Source of the DNA: Streptomyces sp. SID8374
Lineage (GTDB): Bacteria; Actinomycetota; Actinomycetes; Streptomycetales; Streptomycetaceae
DNA length: 64,000 nucleotides
Direction of reading: 5' to 3'
Assembly: GCF_009865135.1 (NCBI RefSeq)
Contig: NZ_WWGH01000001.1
Location: forward strand, 1,054,001 to 1,118,000
Numbering within the stretch: the first letter of the stretch is position 1; every line of letters starts with the position of its first letter. Below the pieces are notes generated by a model, which worked only from the letters and a program-made list of their open reading frames with translations, did not search any database and was not told the origin of the DNA. The translations under genes and the position numbers were made by a program. Below, piece after piece: positions 8,330 to 16,642 of this stretch.

Positions 8330-9313
8330 ATGGAGCAGAGGCATCTCGGCCGCACCGGCCTACGCGTGTCCCGGATCGGGCTCGGCACCCTCACCTGGGG
8401 CCGGGACACCGACGAGCACGACGCCGCCGACCAGCTCAAGGCCTTCTGGGACGCGGGCGGCACCCTGGTGGACACCGCCGATGTGTACGGGGGCGGGGAG
8501 GCGGAATACCTGCTCGGGCGGCTCGTCGGCAGCCTGGTGCCGCGCGAGGATCTGGTCGTCGCCACAAAGGCGGGGAACGTCCCCGACCCCTACCGCCGTT
8601 TCAACGGCTCGCGCGGGCACCTGCTGGCCGCCCTGGACGCCTCGCTGGAGCGGCTCGGCACGGACTACGTGGACCTGTGGCAGATCCACGCCTTCGACCC
8701 GGAGACCCCGTTGGAGGAGACGCTCCAGGCGGTCGACCTGGCCGTCTCCTCCGGCCGGGTCCGCTACGCGGGCGTGTCGAACTTCTGCGGCTGGCAGCTG
8801 GCCAAGGCCGCCACCTGGCAGCTCGCCGCGCCCGGGGTGCGCACGAGGCTGGCCAGTACGCAGATGGAGTATTCGCTGCTCCAGCGGGGCATCGAGAGGG
8901 AGGTGCTGCCCGCCGCGCTGGACCTCGGGATCGGGCTGCTGCCCTCCTCGCCGCTGGGCCGTGGCGTGCTGACCGGCAAATACCGCCAGGGCACCCCGTC
9001 GGACTCCCGGGGCGCCTCCGAGCGGCTCGCCCCGTTCGTGGAGCCGTATCTGGACGACGCGGCGGCCCGGATCACCGACGCCGTGGCGACGGCGGCCGAC
9101 GGGCTCGCGACGAGCCCCCTCCAGGTGGCGCTGGCCTGGGTGCGGGACCGCCCCGGGGTGGTGGCCCCGATCGTCGGTGCGCGCAACGCCGGGCAGCTCG
9201 CGGAGGCTTTGTCAGTGGAGGCGCTTAGTCTTCCCTACGAGATCTGCCAGGCGCTCGACGATGTGTCGGCGCCCGTGCACCGCTATCCCGACCAGGACTG
9301 GAGCACGCTGTGA
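8330..9313 (+). CDS. aldo/keto reductase
   Basis: A 327-residue NADPH-dependent aldo/keto reductase. The catalytic tetrad is visible: Asp48 (VDTAD), Tyr53 (VYGGGEAEY), Lys80 (VVATKAGN) and His120 (DLWQIHAFD). ATG 8330 gives the normal family start MEQRHLGRTGLRVS; an upstream extension in the same frame is not conserved-looking. The stop overlaps the GTG of the next gene (GTGA at 9310-9313), so the two are coupled. The endogenous carbonyl substrate is unknown. Confidence 0.93.
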   Translation: MEQRHLGRTGLRVSRIGLGTLTWGRDTDEHDAADQLKAFWDAGGTLVDTADVYGGGEAEYLLGRLVGSLVPREDLVVATKAGNVPDPYRRFNGSRGHLLAALDASLERLGTDYVDLWQIHAFDPETPLEETLQAVDLAVSSGRVRYAGVSNFCGWQLAKAATWQLAAPGVRTRLASTQMEYSLLQRGIEREVLPAALDLGIGLLPSSPLGRGVLTGKYRQGTPSDSRGASERLAPFVEPYLDDAAARITDAVATAADGLATSPLQVALAWVRDRPGVVAPIVGARNAGQLAEALSVEALSLPYEICQALDDVSAPVHRYPDQDWSTL

Positions 9314-11640
9314 CTGCGCTTCCCGGGGAGACCCCCGGCACCGTCGGCACGGACACGCCGGAGGGCGCCGAGCCCCCGGCGGTCACCGACGCCGAAGGCC
9401 CCGCGCACACCGAAGCGCCCGACGCCGAGCCTCAGGGGGCCGAGGCGTCCGCCGACGCCACCGGGACCGCTGAGGCCGAGGAGCCGGTGGACTCCGAGCA
9501 GCCCGCAGCGGACAGCTCCGACGCGGAGGCCTCTGCGGAGGACCCGCCGGCCGGTGCCGCACCCTCCGGTGACGCGTCCACCGGCCAGGAGGCCGACGCT
9601 CCGGTCGCCGCCGCACTCTCCGAGGCGCAGGCCGAGCTGGCCGCCCAGCGTGAGCTGCGCGAGAAGATCGCGAAGCGCAAGGCCGAGAAGGAGGGCCCCG
9701 TCGCCGCCGGTACGAAGCTGAGCGGCACCGCCGCCGACCTGCTCGCGGCGGTCCGGGCCGTGGAGAGCGGTGAGAAGGCGGGCACGGAGTTCTTCGACTC
9801 CCCCGCCGCCGCCCCCGCGCCCCGCCGCCCCGCACCGGCCCCCGCCGGACAGCCCCAGCGCCCCGCTCCGGCCCCCACCGCTCCCGCCGCCGACCGGGCC
9901 GCCCCGCCCGAGGCCGTGGACGCGGTGCGGGCGGTCCTCACCGAGGGCGGCGCCCCCGAGGCCCTGGCCCGCCCCGCCACCGCGACCCTGGGCGAGCAGG
10001 CCGCCGAACTGCTCCGCGCCGACCCCTGGCAGCTGCTGGCCGTGCCGGGCGTCCGGCCCGAGCAGGCGGACGGCTTCGCCCGGGCCCTGCTGGGCTCCGC
10101 GTGCGGCCCGGACGACGGGCGCCGCACCGCGGCCCTGGTCGGCTGGCTGCTGGAGCGCGCCGCCCTCCAGGGCCACACGGCGCTGGACGCCGAGGCGGTC
10201 CGGGCGGCGCTCGCCGAGCGTGCGGTGAGCGACCCGGAGGAGGCCGTGCGCAACGCGGTGGAGGAGGGTGTCGCCCTGGTCTTCCAGGAGGGCGCGGAGG
10301 CCGGGTTCGACGATGAGCCCGAGGCCCCGGCGGAGGGCGAGGAGCCCGAGACCCCGGAGCCGGTCCAGGTGCTGCTGGGCCTGGACCGTTACGCACTGGC
10401 CGAGGAGAGCCTCGCCGACGGCCTGGCCCGCCTCATGAACGCCTGCGAGAAGGGCGCCGACTGGGCGGAGGCGGCTGCCGCCGCGCCCTCCCCCTCGGCC
10501 GCCGAGCTGATCCGTACGACGGCCACCGCCGGGCTCGTCGCACACAGCGGCGGCGAGGCGGCCCGGGCCGAGCCCGCCGCCCTGATCGCGGCGGCGCGGG
10601 GCCTGGGGCTGCGGGCCCTGGGCGCCACCCACAGCGAGGACGGCCGCCGACGGCTGGCGGACGCGGTCGGCTCTCCGGACGCGGCGGTCACCCTGGCCGG
10701 GCTGCTCTCCGGCACCGAGGGCCCCGGCCGCGACGAGGACGGGGCGCTCGCCCTGGACCTGCTGGTGGTGCTGGACGCCCCGCAGCTGGACGTGGAGGGC
10801 GCGGCCGTCCTGGTCGAGGCCCTGGCGGACGGCGTACGGCTGGTGCTGAGCGGTGACCCCGGTGTGCTGGGCTCGGCGGGCGCCGGGCGGGTCTTCGCCG
10901 ATGTGCTGGCCGCACGGGCGTGCCCGCAGGTCGTCTCCCGTACGCCGGATCCCGGCCCGATCGGCGAGCTGGTCTCCGGGATCGGTATCGGCGAGCTGAC
11001 CCAGGTGGAGGCCCCCGGCAAGGAGGTCGTGATCGTCCCGGTCCGCGATGCGGGTGAGGCGGTCCACCGCACGGTGCAGCTGGTCGCGGACTCGGTGCCC
11101 CGGGCCTTCTCCATCCCCGCCACGGAGACCCAGGTCATCACGGTGGGCCATGGCGGGGCGGCCGGGACCCGGGTGCTGAACGAGGCCCTGAAGCAGCGGC
11201 TCAACCCGGGGCCCGGCCGGTTCGGCGGGTTCGACCCGGGCGACCGGGTGATCCATGTCCCCGCGCCCGGCCGTGCGGTGCCCGGGGTGGTGCGCTCGGC
11301 CGACGCCGAGGGGCTGCACCTGGAGTGCGGCGGCGTCCCCGTCGTCGTACCGCAGGAGCGGGTGGAGTCGGCGGTGCGGCACGGCTGGGCGCTCAGTGCC
11401 CACCAGGCGGCCGGGATGCGCTGGCCCGCCGCGGTGGTGGTGCTGCCGGGCGACGCGGCGGCGGGGCTGAGCCGGCCGTGGGTGTACACCGCGTTCGGCC
11501 GGGGCGAGCGGCATCTGTCCGTGGTGCACGGGGTGGACCAGGCGCTCCCGCACGCGGTGGCGCAGATCCCGGCCCAGGAGCGGACGACCCGGCTGCGCCC
11601 GCTGCTCGAGGCGCTCCCGACGCCCGACGCGGCTTCCTGA
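9310..11640 (+). CDS. helix-hairpin-helix protein resembling a degenerate RecD2 helicase
   Basis: A 776-residue protein. Residues 1-~200 are low-complexity, acidic then Pro/Ala-rich. A helix-hairpin-helix (ADPWQLLAVPGV, ~233-262) follows, like the one in RecD2. After it the order of RecD2 helicase elements can be traced, but key residues are gone: the Walker A position reads LVAHSGGEAARAE (~406) with no GKT, motif Ia reads ATHSEDGRRRLADAVG (~438), the Walker B region reads VVLDAPQLD (~484) instead of DE, LVLSGDPGVLGSAGAG (~510) matches motif III, and LSAHQAAGMRWPAAVVVLP (~695) matches the C-terminal UvrD-like motif. It probably binds DNA without ATPase activity. It starts at GTG 9310, coupled to the aldo/keto reductase. 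The relation to RecD2 is my reading, not a search. Confidence 0.75.
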   Translation: MTALPGETPGTVGTDTPEGAEPPAVTDAEGPAHTEAPDAEPQGAEASADATGTAEAEEPVDSEQPAADSSDAEASAEDPPAGAAPSGDASTGQEADAPVAAALSEAQAELAAQRELREKIAKRKAEKEGPVAAGTKLSGTAADLLAAVRAVESGEKAGTEFFDSPAAAPAPRRPAPAPAGQPQRPAPAPTAPAADRAAPPEAVDAVRAVLTEGGAPEALARPATATLGEQAAELLRADPWQLLAVPGVRPEQADGFARALLGSACGPDDGRRTAALVGWLLERAALQGHTALDAEAVRAALAERAVSDPEEAVRNAVEEGVALVFQEGAEAGFDDEPEAPAEGEEPETPEPVQVLLGLDRYALAEESLADGLARLMNACEKGADWAEAAAAAPSPSAAELIRTTATAGLVAHSGGEAARAEPAALIAAARGLGLRALGATHSEDGRRRLADAVGSPDAAVTLAGLLSGTEGPGRDEDGALALDLLVVLDAPQLDVEGAAVLVEALADGVRLVLSGDPGVLGSAGAGRVFADVLAARACPQVVSRTPDPGPIGELVSGIGIGELTQVEAPGKEVVIVPVRDAGEAVHRTVQLVADSVPRAFSIPATETQVITVGHGGAAGTRVLNEALKQRLNPGPGRFGGFDPGDRVIHVPAPGRAVPGVVRSADAEGLHLECGGVPVVVPQERVESAVRHGWALSAHQAAGMRWPAAVVVLPGDAAAGLSRPWVYTAFGRGERHLSVVHGVDQALPHAVAQIPAQERTTRLRPLLEALPTPDAAS

Positions 11641-11650
11641 GCGACGCATG

Positions 11651-11687
11651 ACAGCGGGCCCCGGCGGGATACGCCGGGGCCCGCTGT
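11651..11687. terminator. strong bidirectional hairpin
   Basis: A perfect 16-bp stem (11651-11666 and 11672-11687) with a 5-nt loop lies between the convergent RecD2-like gene and the next minus-strand gene. It is the strongest convergent terminator in the window. Confidence 0.8.
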
Positions 11688-11691
11688 CATG

Positions 11692-12354
11692 TCACGCGCG
11701 GCCGGCCGCCGGCTCGTCGAGTTCCTCGTCCAGCTCCTCCTCGTCGAAGACGGCGCTGACGTCGAAGCGGCACACCACCAGCTCGGGATCGGCGTCCTCG
11801 AACGGGGCGCCGAGCCACTCCCCCGGCTCGGGCAGCGCCTCGGCGGCGGAGACCCAGAGGGTGGAGTCGCCCTCCTCCAGGCCGAACTCCTTGTGCCGGG
11901 AGGCGATCTCGTCCGGTTCGTACTCCCCGAAGAGCATGCCGAGCGCGGCATGGACACTGGTGCCGACCACCGGGGTGGTGATCCCGTCCACACCGGGTCC
12001 GGCGTCGATGTCGGCGAGGCGCTGGGCCTGGGCGAGCAGGCGCGGGGGCTCCGCGACCGCGTAGTCGCGCCGGATCAGCACACTCAGCGCGCTGGGCTCG
12101 GCGGGTCCGGCGTAGGGCGGCAGGGAGTCGTCCGCGCCGGGGATCTCGAAGGGGGTGACCTCGTCGTAGCGGTCGTAGAGGAGCTCGTCGTAGACCTCGG
12201 CCGCAGCGGCCAGTGAGTTGAACGCTTCGTAGACGGCGGGGTCGTCGTCCCCGGTACGGCGTTCGACCGCCTCGAGGTGACGGTCGATCGCGGCTTTGAC
12301 CGCCTCGGCGGCGGCACGTACCTCGGCAGCGGTGGGCTGCGCAGCATCAGACAT
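11692..12354 (-). CDS. conserved acidic protein of unknown function
   Basis: A 220-residue soluble, acidic protein I cannot assign to a named family. The start MSDAAQPTAAEVRAAAEAVKAAIDRHLEAVE is helical; the middle has YDELLYDRYDEVTPFEIPG and the C-terminus DEEELDEELDEPAAGRA is strongly acidic. No membrane segment, signal or metal motif is visible. ATG 12354 was chosen over an upstream in-frame start (12393) because only the shorter form has the typical Streptomyces N-terminus. It is divergent from the DUF5703 gene (47 bp apart), so a shared promoter region is likely. Confidence 0.75.
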   Translation of the reverse strand: MSDAAQPTAAEVRAAAEAVKAAIDRHLEAVERRTGDDDPAVYEAFNSLAAAAEVYDELLYDRYDEVTPFEIPGADDSLPPYAGPAEPSALSVLIRRDYAVAEPPRLLAQAQRLADIDAGPGVDGITTPVVGTSVHAALGMLFGEYEPDEIASRHKEFGLEEGDSTLWVSAAEALPEPGEWLGAPFEDADPELVVCRFDVSAVFDEEELDEELDEPAAGRA

Positions 12355-12401
12355 AGTGCAGACGCTATCCGTACCGGGGCTCTGCCCGCACAATAGATGC
12401 G

Positions 12402-12590
12402 ATGCCGGAATACGAATTTGTCGACGTGTATGTGCCGCGCGGGGTCTCCCGCAAGGAAGCGGCCCGACTGCTGACCGACCACGCCGAGTACGGACACTGG
12501 GAGCTGGACCGCCTGACGCTGCGCCGTGACGGCAGCCGGAGGGTGCGGCTGCGCCGACGGATCATCCGTCAGCTACGCGCCACCTGGTGA
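12402..12590 (+). CDS. DUF5703 family small protein
   Basis: A 62-residue basic protein (MPEYEFVDVYVPRGVSRKEA start, VRLRRRIIRQLRATW end). I recognise it as the small DUF5703 actinobacterial family; its function is unknown. The Arg-rich C-terminal half could bind nucleic acid or phospholipid. It is a single gene followed at once by a hairpin. Confidence 0.8.
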   Translation: MPEYEFVDVYVPRGVSRKEAARLLTDHAEYGHWELDRLTLRRDGSRRVRLRRRIIRQLRATW

Positions 12591-12619
12591 CAGGGTTACG
12601 CGCCACCTCACCACAGGGA

Positions 12620-12645
12620 ACGGGCCCCGCTGATGCGGGGCCCGT
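12620..12645. terminator. hairpin between DUF5703 gene and chpC
   Basis: An 11-bp stem (ACGGGCCCCGC at 12620-12630, GCGGGGCCCGT at 12635-12645) with a TGAT loop lies in the gap between convergent genes. Confidence 0.75.
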
Positions 12646-12687
12646 CCGTGGTGCGTCCTGCTGTGCTGCCCGGTGTGCGCGCCTGGA

Positions 12688-13485
12688 TCAGGCGGCGCTG
12701 CGGGAGCGGCGGTAGAGCACCGATCCCATCCCGGCGAGCAGCAGTCCGGCGCTGGCCGGGATGAGCATCTCCATGCCCCCCGCGCCGGTCTGTGCGAGCT
12801 GCTCCTCCGGCTCGAGCTGGGGCCCGGGGACGTTCGGCTCGGGCGGCTGGTTGGCCGGCGGCTCGACCGGCGTCTCCGGCGTCTCGGGCGTGACCGGGGG
12901 CTTCTCCGGCTCCTCCGGCGGCGGGGGCGGCGGCTCGGCGTCGTTGGAGCAGCTGTTGCCGAAGGTCGGGTTCAGCAGCCCGATCACGGAGACGCTGTTG
13001 CCGCAGACGTTCACGGGGACGCTGATGGGCGCCTGGACCGCGTTGCCGGAGAGGATGCCGGGCGAGCCCTGGGCGACCCCCTCCGCACCCGCGCCGCCGG
13101 CCCGGTGGCGGCCCGTGCCGGGCTCGCCGTGCCGGTCCGTCGCGGTGGTGTTCCCCGCCTGCGCGCCGTTGCCGGCCTGGGCCCCGTCGGCGGAGCCGCC
13201 GCCGATACGGTTCTGCGGTCCGGAGTCCTGGCGCGACTGCGCCGACCCGTTCTCGCAGTCGTTTCCGAAGGTGGGGTTGATGAGACCGCCGACGGTGACC
13301 GAGTTGCCGCAGACGTTGACCGGGATGTCGATCGGGACCGAGACCGAGTTGCCGGACAGCACGCCCGGCGAGCCCGTGGCCGCCGAGGCCGCCCCGGCGT
13401 CGGCGTGGGCGTAGCCGCCACTGAGAGCGAGGACCCCGCCCGCCGCCGCCATGGTGATCAGGCCTTTACGAGTGACCTGTCGCAT
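12688..13485 (-). CDS. chpC: long chaplin with two chaplin domains and a sortase signal (ChpC-type)
   Basis: A 265-residue surface protein that helps coat aerial hyphae with an amyloid-like hydrophobic sheath. It has a signal peptide (MRQVTRKGLITMAAAGG, cut near AHADAG). Two ~40-residue chaplin domains follow, each with GSPGxLSGN, PVNVCGNSV and NPTFGN..C, i.e. a conserved cysteine pair. A Gly/Ala/Gln-rich linker separates the domains, then a Pro/Glu wall spacer. The C-terminus has sorting signal LAQTG, one hydrophobic helix and a basic tail RRSRSAA for class E sortase anchoring. ATG 13485 is preceded by AGGAAA. Together with the adjacent short chaplin this matches the chpC-chpH pair of S. coelicolor. 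Confidence 0.95.
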   Translation of the reverse strand: MRQVTRKGLITMAAAGGVLALSGGYAHADAGAASAATGSPGVLSGNSVSVPIDIPVNVCGNSVTVGGLINPTFGNDCENGSAQSRQDSGPQNRIGGGSADGAQAGNGAQAGNTTATDRHGEPGTGRHRAGGAGAEGVAQGSPGILSGNAVQAPISVPVNVCGNSVSVIGLLNPTFGNSCSNDAEPPPPPPEEPEKPPVTPETPETPVEPPANQPPEPNVPGPQLEPEEQLAQTGAGGMEMLIPASAGLLLAGMGSVLYRRSRSAA

Positions 13486-13554
13486 AGGTTCGTTTCCTGC
13501 CTTCTGCCTTCCGAAAAACCCCCGGACATGACCGTGCGGGAGCCGAATGCCGAA

Positions 13555-13589
13555 CGGTCCCGGAGTGCATGGCACGCACTCCGGGACCG
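13555..13589 (-). terminator. hairpin terminator of chpH
   Basis: A 14-bp stem (13555-13568 and 13576-13589), 7-nt loop, lies between the chpH stop (13624) and the chpC start (13485). It sits inside the upstream region of chpC, so the two chaplins are probably separate transcripts. Confidence 0.7.
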
Positions 13590-13623
13590 GCCGAGCTCAA
13601 ACCCTTACGGGTTACGACCAGCG

Positions 13624-13857
13624 TCAGGCGTTGACGCAGGTGTTGCCGAAGGCGGGGTTCAGCAGCCCGATCACGGAGACCGTGTTGCCGCACAGGTTGA
13701 TCGGCACGTGGACCGGGACCTGGACGACGTTGCCGGAGAGCACGCCGGGGCTGCCGATGGCCGCACCCTGGGCGCCCGCGTCGGCGGAAGCCATGCCCGC
13801 ACCCGCGAGAACGAGGCCACCGGTGGCAGCCGCAACTGCGACGACCTTCTTGATCAT
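13624..13857 (-). CDS. chpH: short chaplin (ChpH-type)
   Basis: A 77-residue short chaplin: a signal peptide (MIKKVVAVAAATGGLVLAGA, cut after ASADAG or nearby) and one chaplin domain with GSPGVLSGN, PVHVPINLCGNTVSV and a C-terminal NPAFGNTC, the usual two cysteines. Short chaplins are secreted, not wall-linked, and self-assemble at the air-water interface to let aerial hyphae emerge. AGGAGGA stands 6 bases before ATG 13857, one of the strongest ribosome binding sites here. A candidate sigma-BldN promoter lies 50-77 bp upstream. Confidence 0.96.
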   Translation of the reverse strand: MIKKVVAVAAATGGLVLAGAGMASADAGAQGAAIGSPGVLSGNVVQVPVHVPINLCGNTVSVIGLLNPAFGNTCVNA

Positions 13858-13906
13858 GATTCCTCCTAGTTGGAAAGTGCGGTCCCAGCCGCGGACCGCA
13901 AACCTT

Positions 13907-13934
13907 GTAACGAGGAGGGCGGGGCGGGGCTACG
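13907..13934 (-). promoter_or_regulatory. candidate sigma-BldN promoter of chpH
   Basis: On the minus strand CGTAGC (13934-13929) and CGTTAC (13912-13907) are 16 bp apart. The sigma-BldN consensus I remember is CGTAAC, 16-17 bp, CGTTGA, so the -35 matches 5/6 and the -10 4/6. Chaplin genes are known sigma-BldN targets. Confidence 0.45.
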
Positions 13935-14022
13935 CGTAAACACCGCGTTTCACCCTTTCGGTCACGTACGCACAGGCAGTCGAATTGCGTACGGGACCGG
14001 TCGGCGGTTCGTGCGGGCCCGG

Positions 14023-15357
14023 TCAGCAGTTGTCGATGAACCGGTCGAGCACCCGCACGCCGAACTGGAGGCCGTCGACCGGGACGCGCTCGTCGACGCC
14101 GTGGAACATCCCGGCGAAGTCCAGCTCCGGCGGCAGCTTCAGCGGGGCGAAGCCGAAGCCGCGGATGCCCAGGTCGTCGAAGGACTTGGCGTCGGTGCCG
14201 GCCGAGAGCATGTACGGCACCGCCCGGGCGATCGGGTCCTCGGCGACCAGCGCGGTCTGCATGGCATCGACCAGGGCGCCGTCGAACGTGGTCTCCAGCG
14301 CCTTGTCGGCGTGCACGTCCTCGCGCTTCACGTTGGGGCCCAGGATCCGGTCCAGGTCGGCGAGGAACTCCTCCTCGTACCCCGGCAGGTACCGGCCGTC
14401 GACGTGGGCGGTGGCCTGGCCCGGGATCACGTTGACCTTGTAGCCCGCGCCGAGCTGGGTGGGGTTGGCGGTGTTCTGGAGGGAGGCACCGATCAGCTTG
14501 GAGATGCCGCCCAGCTTGGCGAGCGTCTCGTCCATGTTCTCCGGGTCCAGCTCGGTGCCGAGCGCGTCCGAGAGCTCGTCCAGGAAGTGCCGCAGCGTCT
14601 TGGTGACCCGCACCGGGAACTTGTGCCGCCCGAGCCGCCCGACCGCCTCGGACAGCTCCGTGATGGCGTTGTCCTTGTGGATCATCGAACCGTGCCCGGC
14701 GGTGCCGTCCACGGTGAGCTTCATCCAGTGCATGCCCTTCTGGGCCGTCTCCACCAGGTAGAGGCGCAGGTTCTCGTTGACGGTGAACGAGAATCCGCCG
14801 ACCTCGCTGATCGCCTCGTTGACGCCCTCGAAGAGCCCCGGGTGGTTGTCGACGAGGTAGCGGGCCCCGTACGTACCGCCCGCCTCCTCGTCCGCGACGA
14901 AGGCCAGCACGATGTCGCGCGGGGGCTTGCGGCCGGTGCGCATCCGCTCGCGTACGACCGCGAGGGTCATCGCGTCCATGTCCTTCATGTCGACCGCGCC
15001 CCGGCCCCAGACGCAGCCGTCGGCGATCTCCCCGGAGAACGGGTCATGGGTCCAGTCCGCCGCGTTGGCCGGGACGACATCGGTGTGCCCGTGAATGAGC
15101 AGCGCGGGCCGGGAGGGGTCCTCGCCCTCGATCCGGGCGACGGTGGAAGCGCGGCCCTTGTGCGACTCGAAGATCTGCGGCTCCAGACCGACCTCGGCGA
15201 GCTTCTCCGCCACGTACTCGGCGGCGAGCCGCTCACCGGGGCCGGAGTGGTCGCCGTAGTTGCTGGTGTCGATCCGGATCAGGTCACGACAGAGGTCCAC
15301 GACCTCCCTCTCGGCGTTGCCGCCGCTGACGGTGCTGCCCGTGCTGCTCTCGCTCAC
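14023..15357 (-). CDS. M20/M25/M40 family metallopeptidase
   Basis: A 444-residue cytosolic zinc aminoacylase/carboxypeptidase-type hydrolase. The co-catalytic metal site is visible: HGHTDVVPA (first His/Asp), WGRGAVDMKD (bridging Asp), ADEEAGG (catalytic Glu plus metal Glu), and a late His in GMFHGVDERV. The dimerisation domain is in the middle (TVDGTAGHGSMI). Two starts are possible: ATG 15396, whose GGAGG touches the codon, and GTG 15357, which has GGAAGGA at proper spacing and gives the family-like VSESSTGSTVSGG; the latter was chosen. The exact peptide or N-acyl substrate is unknown. Confidence 0.92.
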   Translation of the reverse strand: MSESSTGSTVSGGNAEREVVDLCRDLIRIDTSNYGDHSGPGERLAAEYVAEKLAEVGLEPQIFESHKGRASTVARIEGEDPSRPALLIHGHTDVVPANAADWTHDPFSGEIADGCVWGRGAVDMKDMDAMTLAVVRERMRTGRKPPRDIVLAFVADEEAGGTYGARYLVDNHPGLFEGVNEAISEVGGFSFTVNENLRLYLVETAQKGMHWMKLTVDGTAGHGSMIHKDNAITELSEAVGRLGRHKFPVRVTKTLRHFLDELSDALGTELDPENMDETLAKLGGISKLIGASLQNTANPTQLGAGYKVNVIPGQATAHVDGRYLPGYEEEFLADLDRILGPNVKREDVHADKALETTFDGALVDAMQTALVAEDPIARAVPYMLSAGTDAKSFDDLGIRGFGFAPLKLPPELDFAGMFHGVDERVPVDGLQFGVRVLDRFIDNC

Positions 15358-15541
15358 GCTGCTTCCTTCCGCTGTCGCTGTGGTGCTCCCCTTCATCCTC
15401 CCGCGCCCACGGCCCACACCCAAGGCCGTGCACCCCCCGTCACGCACCGTTCACAGCCATCGGGGCGTGATCGAGCACCCCCGAATGTTTGCTATGGTTT
15501 TCCACGTCGGAACGGGCAAGGGCCCGCGAGACAGACACCTT

Positions 15542-15629
15542 GTCCGGGTGGCGGAATGGCAGACGCGCTAGCTTGAGGTGCTAGTGCCCTTTATCGGGCG
15601 TGGGGGTTCAAGTCCCCCCTCGGACACCA
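15542..15629 (+). tRNA. tRNA-Leu (anticodon GAG)
   Basis: An 88-nt class II tRNA with encoded CCA. The acceptor stem pairs GTCCGGG with CTCGGAC (one G-T). The anticodon stem CTAGC/GCTAG holds loop TTGAGGT, giving anticodon GAG for CUC/CUU. A long variable arm (GCCCtttatcGGGC-like) and T arm GGGGGTTCAAGTCCCCC follow. Confidence 0.96.
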
Positions 15630-15633
15630 GCAG

Positions 15634-15659
15634 GAGCCCCACTTCGGTGGGGCTCTTTT
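15634..15659 (+). terminator. rho-independent terminator of tRNA-Leu
   Basis: The stem GAGCCCCAC/GTGGGGCTC closes a TTCG tetraloop and is followed by TTTT, five bases after the CCA end. It is one of the few hairpins here with a T run. Confidence 0.9.
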
Positions 15660-15691
15660 GCGTCACCGGGTTCGGCGGAAAAGGGGCGACG

Positions 15692-16630
15692 ATGAGGGGC
15701 CGTAGGAAGGTGTCCGCCGCTCCCCTCCCCCAGCGGGACGGGATCGATGCCGTGCGGGTGCGGCTGCCGGAAGATCCCGATGGGCTCTGGGCGAGCGTCG
15801 GGGAGCATCTGGTCGCGCGGTTCGGCGGGGCGGTCGGGGCTGGGAGGGTCGCGGCGATGATCGGCGCGGGGCGGTTCGTGGGGGCCGACGGGAGAGCTGT
15901 ACGGGGCGACGAGCCGTACACCGCCGGGCGGAGCCTCTGGTTCCACCGGGACTTCGCGGCCGAGGAGCCGGTGCCCTTCCCGATCGGGATCGTCCACCGG
16001 GACGCGCATCTCGTGGTCGCCGACAAGCCGCACTTCCTCGCGACCACGCCCCGGGGGCGGCACATCACCCAGACCGCGGTGGCCCGGCTGCGGCGGGAGC
16101 TGGGGGTGCCCGCGCTCCAGCCCGCGCACCGGCTGGACCGGCTGACGGCGGGGCTCGTGCTGTTCGTGGTGCGGCCGGAGGAGCGGGGCGCGTACCAGAC
16201 GCTGTTCCGGGACCGGCTGGTGCGCAAGGAGTACGAGGCGGTGGCCCCGTACGACCCGGAGCTGGCCCTCCCCCGGACCGTACGCAGCCGGATCGTGAAG
16301 GAGCGCGGGGTGCTCGCCGCCCGGGAGGAGCCGGGTGAGGCGAACAGTGAGAGTCACGTGGAGCTGCTGGAGCGGCGGGGCGGGCTGGGGCGCTACCGGC
16401 TGGTGCCCGCCACCGGGCGGACGCATCAGCTGCGGGTCCATATGAACGCGCTGGGGGTGCCGATCGTCCACGATCCGCTGTATCCGGTGGTGGAGCCGGA
16501 GGGGGCCGGGGAGGACTTCTCACGGCCGCTCCAGCTGCTGGCGCGGCGGCTGGAGTTCACCGATCCGGTCAGCGGGGAGCCGCGCCGCTTCGAGAGCGGG
16601 CTGCGGCTCTCCGCCTGGCCGGAGGGATGA
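15692..16630 (+). CDS. RluA-family pseudouridine synthase
   Basis: A 312-residue pseudouridine synthase that isomerises uridine in rRNA or tRNA. The catalytic motif HRLDRLTAGL (Asp is the nucleophile) lies near residue 150, after VVADKPHFLATTP and before the conserved GRTHQLRVHM. ATG 15692 gives MRGRRKVSAAPLPQRDG; the reading frame stays open upstream but would begin inside tRNA-Leu, so it was cut. GTG 15710 is an alternative start. Which RNA position is modified cannot be said. It ends 12 bp before the convergent MBL-fold gene. Confidence 0.9.
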   Translation: MRGRRKVSAAPLPQRDGIDAVRVRLPEDPDGLWASVGEHLVARFGGAVGAGRVAAMIGAGRFVGADGRAVRGDEPYTAGRSLWFHRDFAAEEPVPFPIGIVHRDAHLVVADKPHFLATTPRGRHITQTAVARLRRELGVPALQPAHRLDRLTAGLVLFVVRPEERGAYQTLFRDRLVRKEYEAVAPYDPELALPRTVRSRIVKERGVLAAREEPGEANSESHVELLERRGGLGRYRLVPATGRTHQLRVHMNALGVPIVHDPLYPVVEPEGAGEDFSRPLQLLARRLEFTDPVSGEPRRFESGLRLSAWPEG

Positions 16631-16642
16631 CGTAGGCGGTGC

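Noticed and set aside
9283..11649. 788-residue open frame opposite the RecD2-like gene
   Set aside because: Composition follows the GC-biased antisense of the real gene and there is no family-like text. The plus-strand gene has recognisable motifs and a coupled start.
12688..13857. Rodlin or other sheath protein genes beside the chaplins
   Set aside because: Flanking genes were read on both strands and none has rodlin features.
15578..15691. Upstream extension of the pseudouridine synthase frame
   Set aside because: It would begin inside tRNA-Leu and run through its terminator; residues before 15692 are not family-like.
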